Origin: Jannaschia faecimaris
GTDB lineage: Bacteria > Pseudomonadota > Alphaproteobacteria > Rhodobacterales > Rhodobacteraceae
DNA length: 64,000 nt
Direction: 5' to 3'
Assembly (NCBI RefSeq): GCF_900107415.1
Contig: NZ_FNPX01000012.1
Span: 42,257 to 106,256, forward strand
Shown: positions 54,741-64,000 of the stretch, piece by piece
How positions within the stretch are numbered: position 1 is the first letter of the stretch
How the letters are laid out: every line of letters starts with the position of its first letter
Position numbers and translations under genes: made by a program
The notes under the pieces: model-generated
What the model saw: the letters and a program-made list of their open reading frames with translations, nothing else
Databases searched by the model: none
Told to the model about the DNA's origin: nothing

Positions 54741-56060
54741 TCACTCGACCGGCGGTGGCGTATCTGTCGCGGGCAGCGACATTTCGGCCACGACACGGGC
54801 AAGGTCGGTATCTTCCTCTAGGTTTGCGACCGTAAAGTTCTCGACGACATCACTGGCCGTGATCGTCGTATTGGCAACCTGTGGGCCGGGGGCCACGGGG
54901 CCATAAGTCTGTCCGGCTACGGACATGTAGATCGCGCCCGAATTGCCGGTGCGCAGGGTCGCAGGTGCCTCGGCGACGGGCACTTCGTAAGTCTCGCCCG
55001 GCTCCAGAACCTTTTCGAAGAGCGTGTCGCCTTCGGCATTCCGCACGCGGACCCAAGCGGAACGTACGGCTACGAGTACAACGGCGTCGGGTGCCGCAGC
55101 CAGAACACGTGGCGTTTCCAGGGTCGCGGCGGCGATCTCGTCGTCAAGTACGTCAGTGCCCATGGCCTCAGCAAGCGCATTGCTGACCGAGGCGGTGATC
55201 GCACCCGGCGTCGCGTCCGGACCGGGCAGGCCCGACGGCTCCGCCGAAGCGAGTGCCCCGAAGCTGCCGGGCGTGAGGGTGGAGATCGGAGCATCGCGAG
55301 CCGTCAAGATAGGCGCATCCAGCGCCTGCGGTCGGTACAACCGGGCCAGCGCATCCTGCGAAGGTGCGGATATGCCGGTATCGTCAGGAGCCGACATTTG
55401 CTGTTCAGTGGGGGTCAGCGGATCGAGTTCGGCCACCAGCTCGGGGGCTTGCTCGACGGGTGCGATCTGCACCCGCTGAATTTCCTGCACGACGGTCCAG
55501 CCGCCGTAGCCCAGACCTGCGATCAGCGCGGCGAGAACGGCTAGGGACCCGAGGGCACCCGGCTCGAACCCGGCGAACACAGGGGTTGCCTTGTTGGCAA
55601 ATGGGTTGCCCGCGCCAAGGATGGGATCGACCGGAATGTTGGCCTTTGCGGCCTTCTTGCCGCCGAGGCTTTTGGAGTTCGATTTCGATACCGGTTTGTC
55701 GAACATCGCCTGGCGACGCGAAACTTCGGATTCCATCGGCTTGAGCGCCTGGAAACCGCCGAACCCGGACTCTTCGCAGAAGCGAGCAAAGACGATCTCG
55801 GGGTCCATGTCGAGGTAACGAGCGTAACTGCGCACGTATCCGGCCACGAATGAAAGGGAGTCAAAGGCTGAAAGATCGGCGTTTTCGATCGCTGCGATGT
55901 AACTGGCCTTAATGCGCAATTCTCGCTGCACATCCATGAGCGATTTGCCCTGCGTGGCGCGTTCGCCCCGCATTTCGTCGCCCAAATGCATTTCGTAACT
56001 GTCGTAGCCCCGCGCCGGATGCTCGACTTGCGATAGAAATTTAGACTTCCGGCCAAACAT
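54741..56060 (-). CDS. RodZ-like HTH and DUF4115 membrane protein
   Basis: The 439-residue protein has an N-terminal cytoplasmic HTH_25 domain (about 26-95: GDEMRGERATQGKSLMDVQRELRI), a disordered linker, one TM helix (169-191) and a periplasmic DUF4115 domain near the C-terminus (VLVAVRSAWVRVRNAEGDTLF). This is the RodZ architecture that links MreB to the envelope. It precedes ispG on the same strand, as in many proteobacteria. Confidence 0.88.
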   Translation of the reverse strand: MFGRKSKFLSQVEHPARGYDSYEMHLGDEMRGERATQGKSLMDVQRELRIKASYIAAIENADLSAFDSLSFVAGYVRSYARYLDMDPEIVFARFCEESGFGGFQALKPMESEVSRRQAMFDKPVSKSNSKSLGGKKAAKANIPVDPILGAGNPFANKATPVFAGFEPGALGSLAVLAALIAGLGYGGWTVVQEIQRVQIAPVEQAPELVAELDPLTPTEQQMSAPDDTGISAPSQDALARLYRPQALDAPILTARDAPISTLTPGSFGALASAEPSGLPGPDATPGAITASVSNALAEAMGTDVLDDEIAAATLETPRVLAAAPDAVVLVAVRSAWVRVRNAEGDTLFEKVLEPGETYEVPVAEAPATLRTGNSGAIYMSVAGQTYGPVAPGPQVANTTITASDVVENFTVANLEEDTDLARVVAEMSLPATDTPPPVE

Positions 56061-56197
56061 GATGGGCCTGCCCCGTAATTGTGGACGCGCCTCATTCTTG
56101 TGCGCGTTTCCGACTGCGATTTTGGAGAGCGACTCCCCTCGCTTTCCTACTGCTTGCCTTAGCGTAGCAGTAAATCAGTCACAATGCGAGAGAATGC

Positions 56198-57424
56198 TTA
56201 ACCGGCGGCCTGGGCGCGATTCAGCGCACAATGCGACCAAAGGTCATCCATGGCATGCACAAGTGCATCGATCATGGGCGGTGTGTGAACGGGCGAGGGG
56301 GTAAATCGCAGCCGTTCCGTCCCGCGCGGGACCGTCGGAAAGTTGATCGGTTGGCAATATACGCCGTGGTCCGATAGCAGCCGATCCGAGATCATCTTGC
56401 ACTTCACCGGGTCGCCCACGTGGACGGGTACGATGTGGCTGCCATGATCGATGATGGGCAGGCCAAGGCCGCGCAGGCGCAGTTTCAGAACCGCGGCGCG
56501 ATCCTGATGCAGGTCGCGCAGGGCCTGGTCGGTCTTGAGGTGGCGCACGGAGGCGGCAGCCCCCGCGGCGATCGACGGCGTCAGCGACGTCGTGAAGATG
56601 AACCCCGGCGCGTAGGAGCGGACCGCGTCGCACATCTTGGCCGAGGCCGCGATATAGCCGCCCATCACCCCATAGGCCTTGGCCAGGGTACCATTGATGA
56701 TGTCAATCCGGTGCATCAGCCCATCCCGCTCGGCCACGCCGGCCCCACGGGGGCCGTACATGCCGACAGCATGCACTTCGTCGATATAGGTTAGTGCGCC
56801 GAATTCGTCGGCCAGGTCGCAGATTTCCGCGATCGGCCCGAAATCACCATCCATTGAGTAGATCGACTCGAAGGCAATGACCTTCGGCGCATCTGGGTCA
56901 TCGGCGGCCAGCAGTTCGCGCAGGTGGGCCACGTCGTTGTGGCGGAAAACGCGCTTGGCCCCGCCGTTGCGGCGCACTCCCTCGATCATGGAAGCGTGGT
57001 TCAGGGCGTCGGAATAGATTATCAGGCCCGGAAACAGCTTGGGCAGGGTGCTGAGAGTGGCATCGTTGGCGATGTACGCCGAGGTGAAGACCAGCGCGGC
57101 TTCCTTGGCGTGCAGGTCGGCCAGTTCGGCCTCCAGGGCTTTGTGGTACACCGTGGTGCCAGAAATGTTGCGCGTTCCGCCCGAACCGGCCCCGGTGGCG
57201 TCAAGCGCTTCGTGCATCGCGGACAGCACGAGCGGATGCTGCCCCATACCTAGGTAGTCGTTGCCGCACCAGACAGTTATCTCCTGCTCGGAGCCATCAT
57301 CGCGGGTCCATACGGCGTGCGGGAACTGGCCCCGGCGGCGTTCGATATCGATAAATGTCCGGTAGCGGCCTTCGTCGTGGAGTGCCTGAAGTGCCTTGTC
57401 CAATCCGGCCGCGTAATCCGTCAT
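56198..57424 (-). CDS. hemA: 5-aminolevulinate synthase
   Basis: The ATG at 57424 ([12 protein letters not shown]) with GAAAGAG upstream gives 408 residues. Hallmarks are [42 protein letters not shown] and the PLP lysine in [13 protein letters not shown]. It condenses glycine with succinyl-CoA in the alphaproteobacterial route to haem and bacteriochlorophyll. Confidence 0.96.
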   Translation of the reverse strand: MTDYAAGLDKALQALHDEGRYRTFIDIERRRGQFPHAVWTRDDGSEQEITVWCGNDYLGMGQHPLVLSAMHEALDATGAGSGGTRNISGTTVYHKALEAELADLHAKEAALVFTSAYIANDATLSTLPKLFPGLIIYSDALNHASMIEGVRRNGGAKRVFRHNDVAHLRELLAADDPDAPKVIAFESIYSMDGDFGPIAEICDLADEFGALTYIDEVHAVGMYGPRGAGVAERDGLMHRIDIINGTLAKAYGVMGGYIAASAKMCDAVRSYAPGFIFTTSLTPSIAAGAAASVRHLKTDQALRDLHQDRAAVLKLRLRGLGLPIIDHGSHIVPVHVGDPVKCKMISDRLLSDHGVYCQPINFPTVPRGTERLRFTPSPVHTPPMIDALVHAMDDLWSHCALNRAQAAG

Positions 57425-57538
57425 CGTATCTCTTTCCTTCAGGCCGCCGGACGACGGTGAAAAATGAGTCCACCCCGGCTGTCTGGGGGACTTAGTCCTC
57501 GAACTGGGATAAATCCAGAATACAGATTGTCGCAAATG

Positions 57539-58090
57539 TCAGCGGCTCACAGCGACAACACAATCACGTGCGCCGCGCGCGGCGCACGTGGCCAATGCGG
57601 CAGATCCGCCGTCGCCCAGTGCCCAGGCCCCGGTCTCTTCACTGATCGCGAGGGTGGCGTTCGGGCCCGCCCGGCGGAAATCACGTCCGTCCACCGCCCG
57701 CGAAGCATCCTGGTTCAAGGTGAGGGACCGCCCGGGCCGATACCCGCGCGGCACTATGTCAGCCACGATGACGCACCCCCTGCCGCAGGTGCGCAGCGCC
57801 GCCGCGCGGGCAGCCTCGACAGAATGAAAGTTGAATGCCCCCTGCGTGCGCTCCGATTGCAGGCCAGAGGGTGGGTGCGCGGCCATGGCCCCGTAGTATT
57901 TCAGCTGCGCAACCTTGGGGAGCGCCTGCAAGGTCGCGAAGTCGGCCTCCGTCAGAAAATCATGCGCCGTCGCCACAACCTGTGCGCCGCGTGTGTCGAA
58001 CAGTTCACGCTTTGCCGTCGCCTGATCTGGAACGGTCTGTGCGGTCGCGGGAAGGGACAGAGCAAGAAGGGTAAACAGGGCGCGCAACAT
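57539..58090 (-). CDS. Exported protein, unknown
   Basis: The 183-residue protein has a signal peptide (MLRALFTLLALSLPATA). The mature part has four cysteines (two in RTCGRGCVIVADIVP and two in ATCAARGARDCVVAV) that could form disulfides, plus an EETGAWALGDGG turn. The two similar cysteine-plus-beta segments look like an internal repeat. No family is recognised with confidence. Confidence 0.65.
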   Translation of the reverse strand: MLRALFTLLALSLPATAQTVPDQATAKRELFDTRGAQVVATAHDFLTEADFATLQALPKVAQLKYYGAMAAHPPSGLQSERTQGAFNFHSVEAARAAALRTCGRGCVIVADIVPRGYRPGRSLTLNQDASRAVDGRDFRRAGPNATLAISEETGAWALGDGGSAALATCAARGARDCVVAVSR

Positions 58091-58387
58091 CGGAAACTCC
58101 GTATTCTTTCAATCTGTCTAAAGCGCGAGCTCCGATTTGCCCAGACGTGCCACTTCATTCGGGGCTGTGCTTCCTTGTCCACGATCAGCGTCGCGCGGTT
58201 GGCGTACCATTCGTCCTGACGAATGCCGGATTTCGAAGTGGGTGGACGGCCCGGAAGTATGTGGAAGGGGTAGTTGCCCACATAAGAGCTTACAATGCCC
58301 CGCGCCGTGTTTCGTACTAAGCATCCGCACGGCTGGACACCCTCCGCGTCCGGGCGCACCCTGTGACAAATCCTTCCGGAGGCCCCA
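58091..58387. other. Intergenic stretch before the M20 peptidase
   Basis: This 297-bp stretch lies between divergent genes. Frames that cross it are short mirror shadows of each other. It presumably holds both promoters; none could be fixed by eye. Confidence 0.35.
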
Positions 58388-59767
58388 ATGAGCGATCCCA
58401 CTCCCGCCATTCTCGACCGTATCGACGCCGATCAGTCACGCGCCCTTGATCGCTTGATGGAATTGCTGCGCATCCCTTCGATTTCCACCGATCCGGCCCA
58501 TGCCGACGACTGCGATACCGCCGCCGACTGGTTGGTGGCCGAGCTGTCGCATGTAGGCTTCGACGCGTCCAAACGGGCGACGTCCGGCCACCCGATGGTC
58601 GTCGCCCATGGGGGCAAGGGGGACCGGCACGTGCTGTTCTACGGTCATTACGACGTCCAACCGGTGGATCCGCTGTCGCAGTGGGACCACAACCCCTTCG
58701 ACCCCAGAATCGACCAGACGCCGCGCGGCCCTGTGATCCGGGCGCGGGGCGCATCGGACGACAAGGGGCAACTTATGACCTTCGTGGAGGCGTGCCGGCA
58801 CTGGAAGGCGGAGACGGGTGATCTGCCCTGCCGCGTCACCATCCTGTTCGAGGGGGAGGAGGAATGCGGCTCTCCTTCGCTGGTTCCCTTTCTTGAAACC
58901 AACAAGGAAGAACTGACCGCCGAAATCGCGCTGATCTGTGACAGCGGTTTGTACGACGACAGGGTCCCCGCGATCATAACAACGTTGCGCGGCCTGCTGG
59001 GCGAGGAATTGACGATCAAGGGCCCTGATCGTGACCTGCATTCGGGCATCTATGGCGGCCCCGCGATCAACCCGGCCCGCGTCTTGACCCGCATCCTCGG
59101 CCGGTTGCACGACGAACAGGGGCGCGTGACCGTGCCCGGGTTCTATGACGGGGTGGGGGAGCCTCCGTCGCAGGTCAAGGAAGGTTGGAAACAACTGAAC
59201 TTCTCGACCGAAGCCTTTTTGGGCGAAGTCGGATTGTCCCACCCTGCAGGCGAAGTCGGCCGCAGCGGGTTGGAAATGCTTTGGTCGCGGCCCACAGCGG
59301 AAATCAACGGTCTGAGTTCGGGTTACACCGGCGACGGTTTCAAGACGGTTCTGCCCTCAAAGGCCACCGCGAAAGTAAGTTTCCGTTTGGTGGGAGGGCA
59401 GGATCCGCAGCGCCTGCGCACCGCGTTCCGCGATTGGGTCATCGGACAGCTGCCTCCCGATTGCCACGTCTCGTTCCAGGATCACGGGGCGGCCCCGGCC
59501 TCGGCAATGCAGATAAGCAATCCGATCTTCTCCGCAACTCAGTTGGCCCTTACCGAAGAGTGGGGAACCGAAGCGGCATATGTGGGTGGGGGCGGGTCGA
59601 TCCCGATCGCGGGATATTTTCAGAGCATTCTGGGCATGGAGTGCGTGCTGACCGGATTTGCCAAAGACGACGACGCAATCCATTCACCGAATGAGAAGTA
59701 CGACGTCGAGAATTTCCACAAGGGCGTGCGCAGTTGGGCGCGTATTTTGGGGCGTATCGCGGCGTAA
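58388..59767 (+). CDS. M20-family metallopeptidase (dipeptidase-like)
   Basis: The 459-residue protein shows the M20 metal site: LFYGHYDVQPVDP, RGASDDKGQ, FEGEEECGS, ICDSG and a final IHSPNEKYDVENF. The dimerisation domain lies in the middle (about 210-350). It probably hydrolyses dipeptides or an N-acylated amino acid. GGAGG lies just upstream of the start. Confidence 0.92.
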   Translation: MSDPTPAILDRIDADQSRALDRLMELLRIPSISTDPAHADDCDTAADWLVAELSHVGFDASKRATSGHPMVVAHGGKGDRHVLFYGHYDVQPVDPLSQWDHNPFDPRIDQTPRGPVIRARGASDDKGQLMTFVEACRHWKAETGDLPCRVTILFEGEEECGSPSLVPFLETNKEELTAEIALICDSGLYDDRVPAIITTLRGLLGEELTIKGPDRDLHSGIYGGPAINPARVLTRILGRLHDEQGRVTVPGFYDGVGEPPSQVKEGWKQLNFSTEAFLGEVGLSHPAGEVGRSGLEMLWSRPTAEINGLSSGYTGDGFKTVLPSKATAKVSFRLVGGQDPQRLRTAFRDWVIGQLPPDCHVSFQDHGAAPASAMQISNPIFSATQLALTEEWGTEAAYVGGGGSIPIAGYFQSILGMECVLTGFAKDDDAIHSPNEKYDVENFHKGVRSWARILGRIAA

Positions 59768-59769
59768 CG

Positions 59770-59812
59770 TAAAAAAGACGGCCCCAGACCGGTTTGAACC
59801 GAAATCGGGGGC
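59770..59812 (-). terminator. Terminator of the small exported protein gene
   Basis: An imperfect GC-rich hairpin (GGCCCC ... GGGGCC with inner CCGGTT/AACCG) is followed on the minus strand by a T6 run. It lies between the convergent M20 peptidase and the small exported protein gene. Confidence 0.65.
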
Positions 59813-59881
59813 CAAAAGGGTCAGAGTCATGTGCGATGACGCGTCCCATTCGGGGCGCGTCAAGGCTGTCACGTCAGACGA

Positions 59882-60223
59882 TCACTCGTCTTGGGCGCTG
59901 GCCGCGTTGATGGCCGCGAAGATTGCTGCACCGTTCGAGGGCGTGCCGCTGTAGAGCGTTGCACCGTTCAGGCCGCGGATACCGTCTTGGGTGTCGGCGT
60001 CGGCGTTGAAGATGCTGTAAGCTTCCAAGTTTTGACCCGAGCGAGTGGAGACCGATACGCCGGCGTCCTGCTTGAGAACGTTAGTGCCGTTCACGCTGTC
60101 TGCGCTTTGATTGAAGTGCGAGATGGCTGCGGCGGAACCGGCGGCGACATCGGCGGTGGCAGGCACGGCAGCGCCAAGGGCGATCAGGGCGGTAGCGGCG
60201 ATGTTCTTGATGGTGAAGGTCAT
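59882..60223 (-). CDS. Small exported alanine-rich protein, unknown
   Basis: The 113-residue protein has a signal peptide (MTFTIKNIAATALIALGAAVPATA). The mature part is rich in Ala, Ser, Asn and Asp, cysteine-free and hydrophilic, with a possible beta hairpin around SVSTRSGQNLEAYSIFNADAD. AAGGACC precedes the start. No family is recognised. It has its own terminator, so it is a single-gene unit. Confidence 0.65.
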   Translation of the reverse strand: MTFTIKNIAATALIALGAAVPATADVAAGSAAAISHFNQSADSVNGTNVLKQDAGVSVSTRSGQNLEAYSIFNADADTQDGIRGLNGATLYSGTPSNGAAIFAAINAASAQDE

Positions 60224-60465
60224 TTTGTTGGTCCTTTGGTGTGCGGCCCAAGTCGTTGCGGCGGGCCTTCATGATTGCGTGGGGCGCTCTCTGCGTCCCG
60301 GCTGTGGAGTTGATATGGACCTAAATATACCTGTCCTCAATGAACGAAAGCGTGATTATTTTGACATATGAGTGCGTATATGCACATATTGGGCCAGCTT
60401 CCGCACGGCCCTCACAGGATGTGATTGAGGATTCACGCAGGCGTGAGAATTCGGGTGAAACTGTT

Positions 60466-60834
60466 TCAGGAGCCTGATTTAAAGGCGGCATTCGCCGCAA
60501 CGGCCAAAGCCAGGCACCCACCTGCGATGGCCCAGTTCTTGACGAAGATCGACATTTGCCAAGGGTCGTCTGGAATCAGGTGGAAGATGCTGGTCACCGC
60601 GCAATAGGCGGCCAGTGACAGGGCCACCGGGGCGACGCGCCAGCCTGCGAACAGCGCCAGCGCGGCACCAGCATTATAAAGGAGTGCTGGCCAGATCAGA
60701 AATCCGGGCAGGCCGAACCCCTGCAATAGCGCCGCCGCCGGATCCGGGTCGAGCGCCTTCTGTACCGCGCCCGCTGCGAACAGCAGGCCGATCAGGACGC
60801 GCGCGCCGATCAGGGCGGGGCGCTGCCAAGTCAT
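60466..60834 (-). CDS. DoxX-family membrane protein
   Basis: The ATG at 60834 overlaps the purD stop (ATGA) and gives 122 residues with four TM segments: GARVLIGLLFAAGAVQKAL, FLIWPALLYNAGAALALFAGW, ALSLAAYCAVTSIFHL and NWAIAGGCLALAVAA. This is the DoxX/DoxD-like pattern. The role is unknown; the coupling with purD is probably only co-expression. Confidence 0.8.
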   Translation of the reverse strand: MTWQRPALIGARVLIGLLFAAGAVQKALDPDPAAALLQGFGLPGFLIWPALLYNAGAALALFAGWRVAPVALSLAAYCAVTSIFHLIPDDPWQMSIFVKNWAIAGGCLALAVAANAAFKSGS

Positions 60835-62093
60835 GCGTCCAATGCGCGCCAGCCGATGTCGCGGCGGCAGAACCCGTCGTTCCAAATGATCGCATCGACC
60901 ATTGCATAGGCCCGTTCGCGCGCCTCGCCCAGGTCATCGCCCCGCGCGGTCACGCCCAACACGCGCCCACCATTGGCGACCAGATGCCCGTCCCGCATGG
61001 CGGTACCGGCGTGGAACACCATGTTTCGGCTGTCGCGGGGGAGGGCGTCGAGCCCGTCGATCCCGGTGCCCTTGGCGTACGCACCGGGATATCCCGTGGC
61101 CGCCATAACAACGCAAAGCGCATGGTCGTTGGCCCAGTGCACCACCGCCTCGTGCAGCCGGCCTTCTGCGCAGGCCAGCATCAGGTCCAGCACCTGACCG
61201 CCCAGGCGCATCATAAGGCACTGGCACTCCGGATCGCCAAAGCGGACATTGTATTCCACCAGCGACGGCACGCCGTCCTCGATCATCAGACCAACGAACA
61301 GCACGCCGCGCATGGGTGTGCCGCGCCGGGCCATTTCGGTCATGGTGGGGCGGACGATCTGTTCCAATGCGCGGCGCTCCACCTCGGCTGTCATCACCGG
61401 CGCGGGGGAATAGGCCCCCATGCCGCCGGTGTTCGGCCCGGTGTCACCCTCGCCGACGCGTTTGTGATCCTGCGCCGTGCCGATGGGCAGCACGTCCTCG
61501 CCATCAACCAGGCAGAAGAACGATGCTTCTTCGCCCCGCAGGAAATCCTCGATCACGACTTCCGCCTTGCCATGCAGTCCGGTGAAGATGTCGGTCAGCG
61601 CTCCCTCGGCCTCGGGAGTCGTGGTGGCGACGGTAACGCCCTTGCCGGCGGCCAGGCCATCGGCCTTGATAACGATCGGCAGGGGGCGCTCGGCCAGATA
61701 GGCGCGTGCCGCCTCATGGTCGTCGAACCGTCCGTAGTCGGCTGTCGGGGCCCCAACGGCGTCGCATATTTCCTTGGTGAATGCCTTGGACGCCTCCAGT
61801 CGCGCGGCTGCGGCGGACGGTCCGAAAACGCTGATCCCGCTGGCGATCAACGCATCCGAAACGCCAGCCGCAAGGGGGGCTTCGGGTCCGATGATGACGA
61901 AGTCGATGCTCTCCTCGTCGACGAAGGCGGTCACGGCAGCCCCGTCCAGAATGTCGAGCGCGGCACATTCCGCGATATCGGCAATGCCCGCATTGCCCGG
62001 GGCCACGATCAGCCGGTCGCATTTCGGGTTCTGTTGCACCGCCCAGGCCAATGCGTGTTCGCGTCCGCCGGAGCCCAGGATCAGGATATTCAT
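60831..62093 (-). CDS. purD: Phosphoribosylamine-glycine ligase
   Basis: The 420-residue ATP-grasp enzyme has MNILILGSGGREHALAWA, IGPEAPLAAGVSDAL, IKADGLAAGKGVTVA, DGEDVLPIGTAQDHKRVGEGDTGPNTGGMGAYSPAP and VEYNVRFGDPECQ. It makes GAR from phosphoribosylamine and glycine in purine synthesis. It is divergent from xseA. Confidence 0.97.
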   Translation of the reverse strand: MNILILGSGGREHALAWAVQQNPKCDRLIVAPGNAGIADIAECAALDILDGAAVTAFVDEESIDFVIIGPEAPLAAGVSDALIASGISVFGPSAAAARLEASKAFTKEICDAVGAPTADYGRFDDHEAARAYLAERPLPIVIKADGLAAGKGVTVATTTPEAEGALTDIFTGLHGKAEVVIEDFLRGEEASFFCLVDGEDVLPIGTAQDHKRVGEGDTGPNTGGMGAYSPAPVMTAEVERRALEQIVRPTMTEMARRGTPMRGVLFVGLMIEDGVPSLVEYNVRFGDPECQCLMMRLGGQVLDLMLACAEGRLHEAVVHWANDHALCVVMAATGYPGAYAKGTGIDGLDALPRDSRNMVFHAGTAMRDGHLVANGGRVLGVTARGDDLGEARERAYAMVDAIIWNDGFCRRDIGWRALDA

Positions 62094-62339
62094 CGTGCAT
62101 TCCTATTTCTGCCGCAGGGGCGGTTTAGGGTCGCACGCGGATGAGAACAAGCCGGGTGCGCATGCCGCTGTCCAATACGGTATCGCCGGACGCGTCTACA
62201 CCGGGCGGAAGGGCTGCTCTTGTCCGGCGTGGAGTGGGCGCATGACCACTTCGATCGGATCCACGACTGCGGGACCTGTCGTGCCGACCGCTACGGCAAG
62301 TGACTGGTGGCCCGTGGGCCGGAACGCTAGAACCGCCCT
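62094..62339. other. Intergenic stretch between purD and xseA
   Basis: This 246-bp stretch lies between divergent genes. A plus-strand frame ending in a TGA near 62300 encodes a His/Cys-rich tail (GVEWAHDHFDRIHDCGTCR), but it has no acceptable start codon. I see no supported gene. Confidence 0.35.
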
Positions 62340-63902
62340 ATGAATGATCTGATCGATGACCCCGCAGAGCCGCGCCGGAACGAAGCCGAATATACGGTTT
62401 CGGAAATCTCGAATGCGGTGAAGCGCACGCTGGAAGACAGTTTCGGCCGCATCCGCGTCAAAGGCGAGATCGGACGGATTTTCCGCGCCCGGTCGGGACA
62501 CCTGTATTATGACGTCAAGGACGACCGGAACGTCTTGGCATGCACGACGTGGAAGGGGCAGATCGCCCAGCTCTCCGTCGCGCCCGAGGAAGGTATGGAG
62601 GTCATCGTCACCGGCAAGCTTTCCGGCTTCGGGGCGCAGTCGAAATACAACCTGAACGTCGATGCGATGGAGGTGGCCGGGGCCGGTGCCCTGATGGCGA
62701 TGCTCGAAAAGCGCCGTGCGGCCCTGGCGGCGGAGGGGCTGTTCGAGCCGTCGCGCAAGAAGGCGCTGCCGTTCCTGCCGCTGGTGATCGGTGTCGTCAC
62801 ATCGCCGCAGGGCGCGGTGATCCGCGACATCCTGCATCGGTTGCGCGACCGTTTCCCCTCTAAGGTACTGATCTGGCCGGTCGCGGTGCAAGGCAAAGCC
62901 TGCGCCCCCGAAGTGGCCAACGCGATCCGGGGGTTCAACGCGATGACACCGGGCGGAGCGCTGCCGCGCCCGGACCTGTTGATCGTCGCGCGGGGCGGTG
63001 GATCGATCGAGGATCTGTGGGGCTTCAACGAGGAAGTCGTCGTGCGTGCTGCCGCCGATAGCGAAATTCCCCTAATCTCCGCTGTCGGTCACGAAACGGA
63101 CACTACGCTTATCGATCACGCATCCGACCGGCGCGCGCCTACACCCACTGCCGCCGCCGAAATAGCGGTGCCCGTGCGGCTGGACCTGATGGCGCATGTG
63201 GAGCAGCTTGGCGCGCGGCAGATACGGGCGGCAAGAGCATTGGTCGCCGGAAAGGGTCAGCGTTTGGCCGACCTGTCGCGCGGATTGCCGCGCGCGGATG
63301 CCGTTCTGGCCGGACCGCGCCAGCGATTGGACCTAGCCGCCGACCGTTTGCCCGCCGCCCTCCGCGCACGGACTGCGCAGGCTCGGGTTCAGCTTTCGCG
63401 ACTAGAGGGTCGCGTCACACCAACAGCCCTGTCCAACCGGCTGGCGGACCAACGACGGCGTCTGGATCAGGCAACTGGCCGCCTGACGCCTGCGTTGCAG
63501 AAGAAAATGGTGGAGCGGAACCGGGACCTGACCCGCTCCGCTGCGCGTCTGCGGGTGGAGCCGATAGTGCGTGTAGCATCGCGCAACCGGACCGATCTGG
63601 ATCGTAGTTTCGACCGGATGCTTCGATCCGCGACCGACCGACACCTGACCGCGCGCAACCGCGTTGCCGCGCTGGACCGCATTCTGCAATCACTCAGTCA
63701 TGAGCGGACATTGGACCGGGGCTTTGTGCTGGTCCGCGATGATGTGGGCGCGATACTCGATCATGCAGGGGCCAAGGCCGCGGGGCGTGTGATTCTTGAA
63801 TTCGCGGGCAAGAAGACGCTTGACGCGGTGACCGACGGGACCGCGCCGCGCCCGCGGAAGGGCTCAAAGACCCCGCCGCCTCAACAGGGCGATCTGTTCT
63901 GA
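62340..63902 (+). CDS. xseA: Exodeoxyribonuclease VII large subunit
   Basis: The 520-residue protein has an N-terminal OB-fold (EYTVSEISNAVKRTLEDSFGRIRVKGEI) and the catalytic region VIGVVTSPQGAVIRDILHRLRDRFP, IVARGGGSIEDLWGFNEE and ISAVGHETDTTLIDHASDRRAPTPTAAAE. A long coiled-coil follows (about 280-450). With XseB it degrades single-stranded DNA from both ends. Confidence 0.97.
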   Translation: MNDLIDDPAEPRRNEAEYTVSEISNAVKRTLEDSFGRIRVKGEIGRIFRARSGHLYYDVKDDRNVLACTTWKGQIAQLSVAPEEGMEVIVTGKLSGFGAQSKYNLNVDAMEVAGAGALMAMLEKRRAALAAEGLFEPSRKKALPFLPLVIGVVTSPQGAVIRDILHRLRDRFPSKVLIWPVAVQGKACAPEVANAIRGFNAMTPGGALPRPDLLIVARGGGSIEDLWGFNEEVVVRAAADSEIPLISAVGHETDTTLIDHASDRRAPTPTAAAEIAVPVRLDLMAHVEQLGARQIRAARALVAGKGQRLADLSRGLPRADAVLAGPRQRLDLAADRLPAALRARTAQARVQLSRLEGRVTPTALSNRLADQRRRLDQATGRLTPALQKKMVERNRDLTRSAARLRVEPIVRVASRNRTDLDRSFDRMLRSATDRHLTARNRVAALDRILQSLSHERTLDRGFVLVRDDVGAILDHAGAKAAGRVILEFAGKKTLDAVTDGTAPRPRKGSKTPPPQQGDLF

Positions 63903-63918
63903 CTCCCCTGAACGGCAA

Positions 63919-63946
63919 ACGCCCCCGCCGGGGAGGACGGGGGCGT
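63919..63946 (+). terminator. GC-rich hairpin after xseA
   Basis: An 8-bp stem (CGCCCCCG / CGGGGGCG) lies just downstream of the xseA stop. It has no T run, so it may be only a stabilising hairpin. Confidence 0.4.
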
Positions 63947-64000
63947 AGCGGCGACGCGCCGGGGCAGTCAGGGGGGAGAGACTTTGGCGCGTCGTGTCGG

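Noticed and set aside
60615..62144. 509-codon plus-strand open frame over purD
   Set aside because: Antisense shadow of purD, which has all family motifs.
1..64000. CRISPR array
   Set aside because: No regularly spaced repeats were seen anywhere in the window and no cas genes are present.

Overview
The window looks like a chromosomal segment of a Rhodobacterales (Roseobacter-group) alphaproteobacterium. The DNA outside one island is GC-rich. The gene content fits that group: an ALA-synthase-type hemA, the blocks zwf-pgl-pgi, purM-purN-rnd, surE-pcm-LytM-tatABC-DUF815 and rplM-rpsI, an egtB-egtD ergothioneine pair, a TRAP permease and a liv-type ABC transporter. This taxonomic call rests on gene content and order only.

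Layout. 1-10 kb: the 3' part of a TRAP permease, two tandem cyclophilins, tyrS and anmK (divergent), zwf-pgl-pgi and a thioesterase. 10-17 kb: tRNA-Asn, a metallo-beta-lactamase-fold hydrolase overlapping head to head with a sensor histidine kinase, a CAT-anticodon tRNA whose 3' end is duplicated 437 bp away, purM-purN, rnd and a secreted SH3b protein. 17-21.7 kb: a minus-strand operon of a PotABC-like ABC importer with a TIM-barrel isomerase-like protein and a 3-hydroxyisobutyrate-dehydrogenase-family reductase.

21.92-34.52 kb is an AT-richer, about 12.6-kb integrative island inserted at the 3' end of rpsI. The right end keeps an intact rpsI. The left end keeps a relic Lys-Arg-stop next to what appears to be the ancestral rpsI terminator. 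The island carries a large tyrosine integrase split by a -1 frameshift at an A7 run, a second minimal tyrosine recombinase, small ORFs typical of mobile elements, and a type IIS restriction-modification module. That module pairs an adenine methyltransferase with a circularly permuted C5-cytosine methyltransferase and, convergently, an Alw26I/Eco31I/Esp3I-family HNH endonuclease. It is flanked by a possible ADP-ribosyltransferase-like protein and an orphan protein resembling the DNA-binding half of some Mrr-type endonucleases.

34.5-64 kb returns to core genes: rpsI/rplM, a MocR regulator divergent from a DUF1127 protein, thioesterase and enoyl-CoA hydratase, surE-pcm-LytM factor-tatABC-DUF815, a complete liv-type ABC operon (with a 54-codon ORF exactly filling a gap), egtB-egtD, a second compact methyltransferase plus GIY-YIG nuclease pair (candidate type II R-M), ispG, a RodZ-like protein, hemA, an M20 peptidase, DoxX-purD and xseA.

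The most interesting object is the rpsI-integrated island and its type IIS defence module. The individual families are recognisable. The combination of integration site, split integrase, permuted methyltransferase and unknown accessory proteins deserves a second look.
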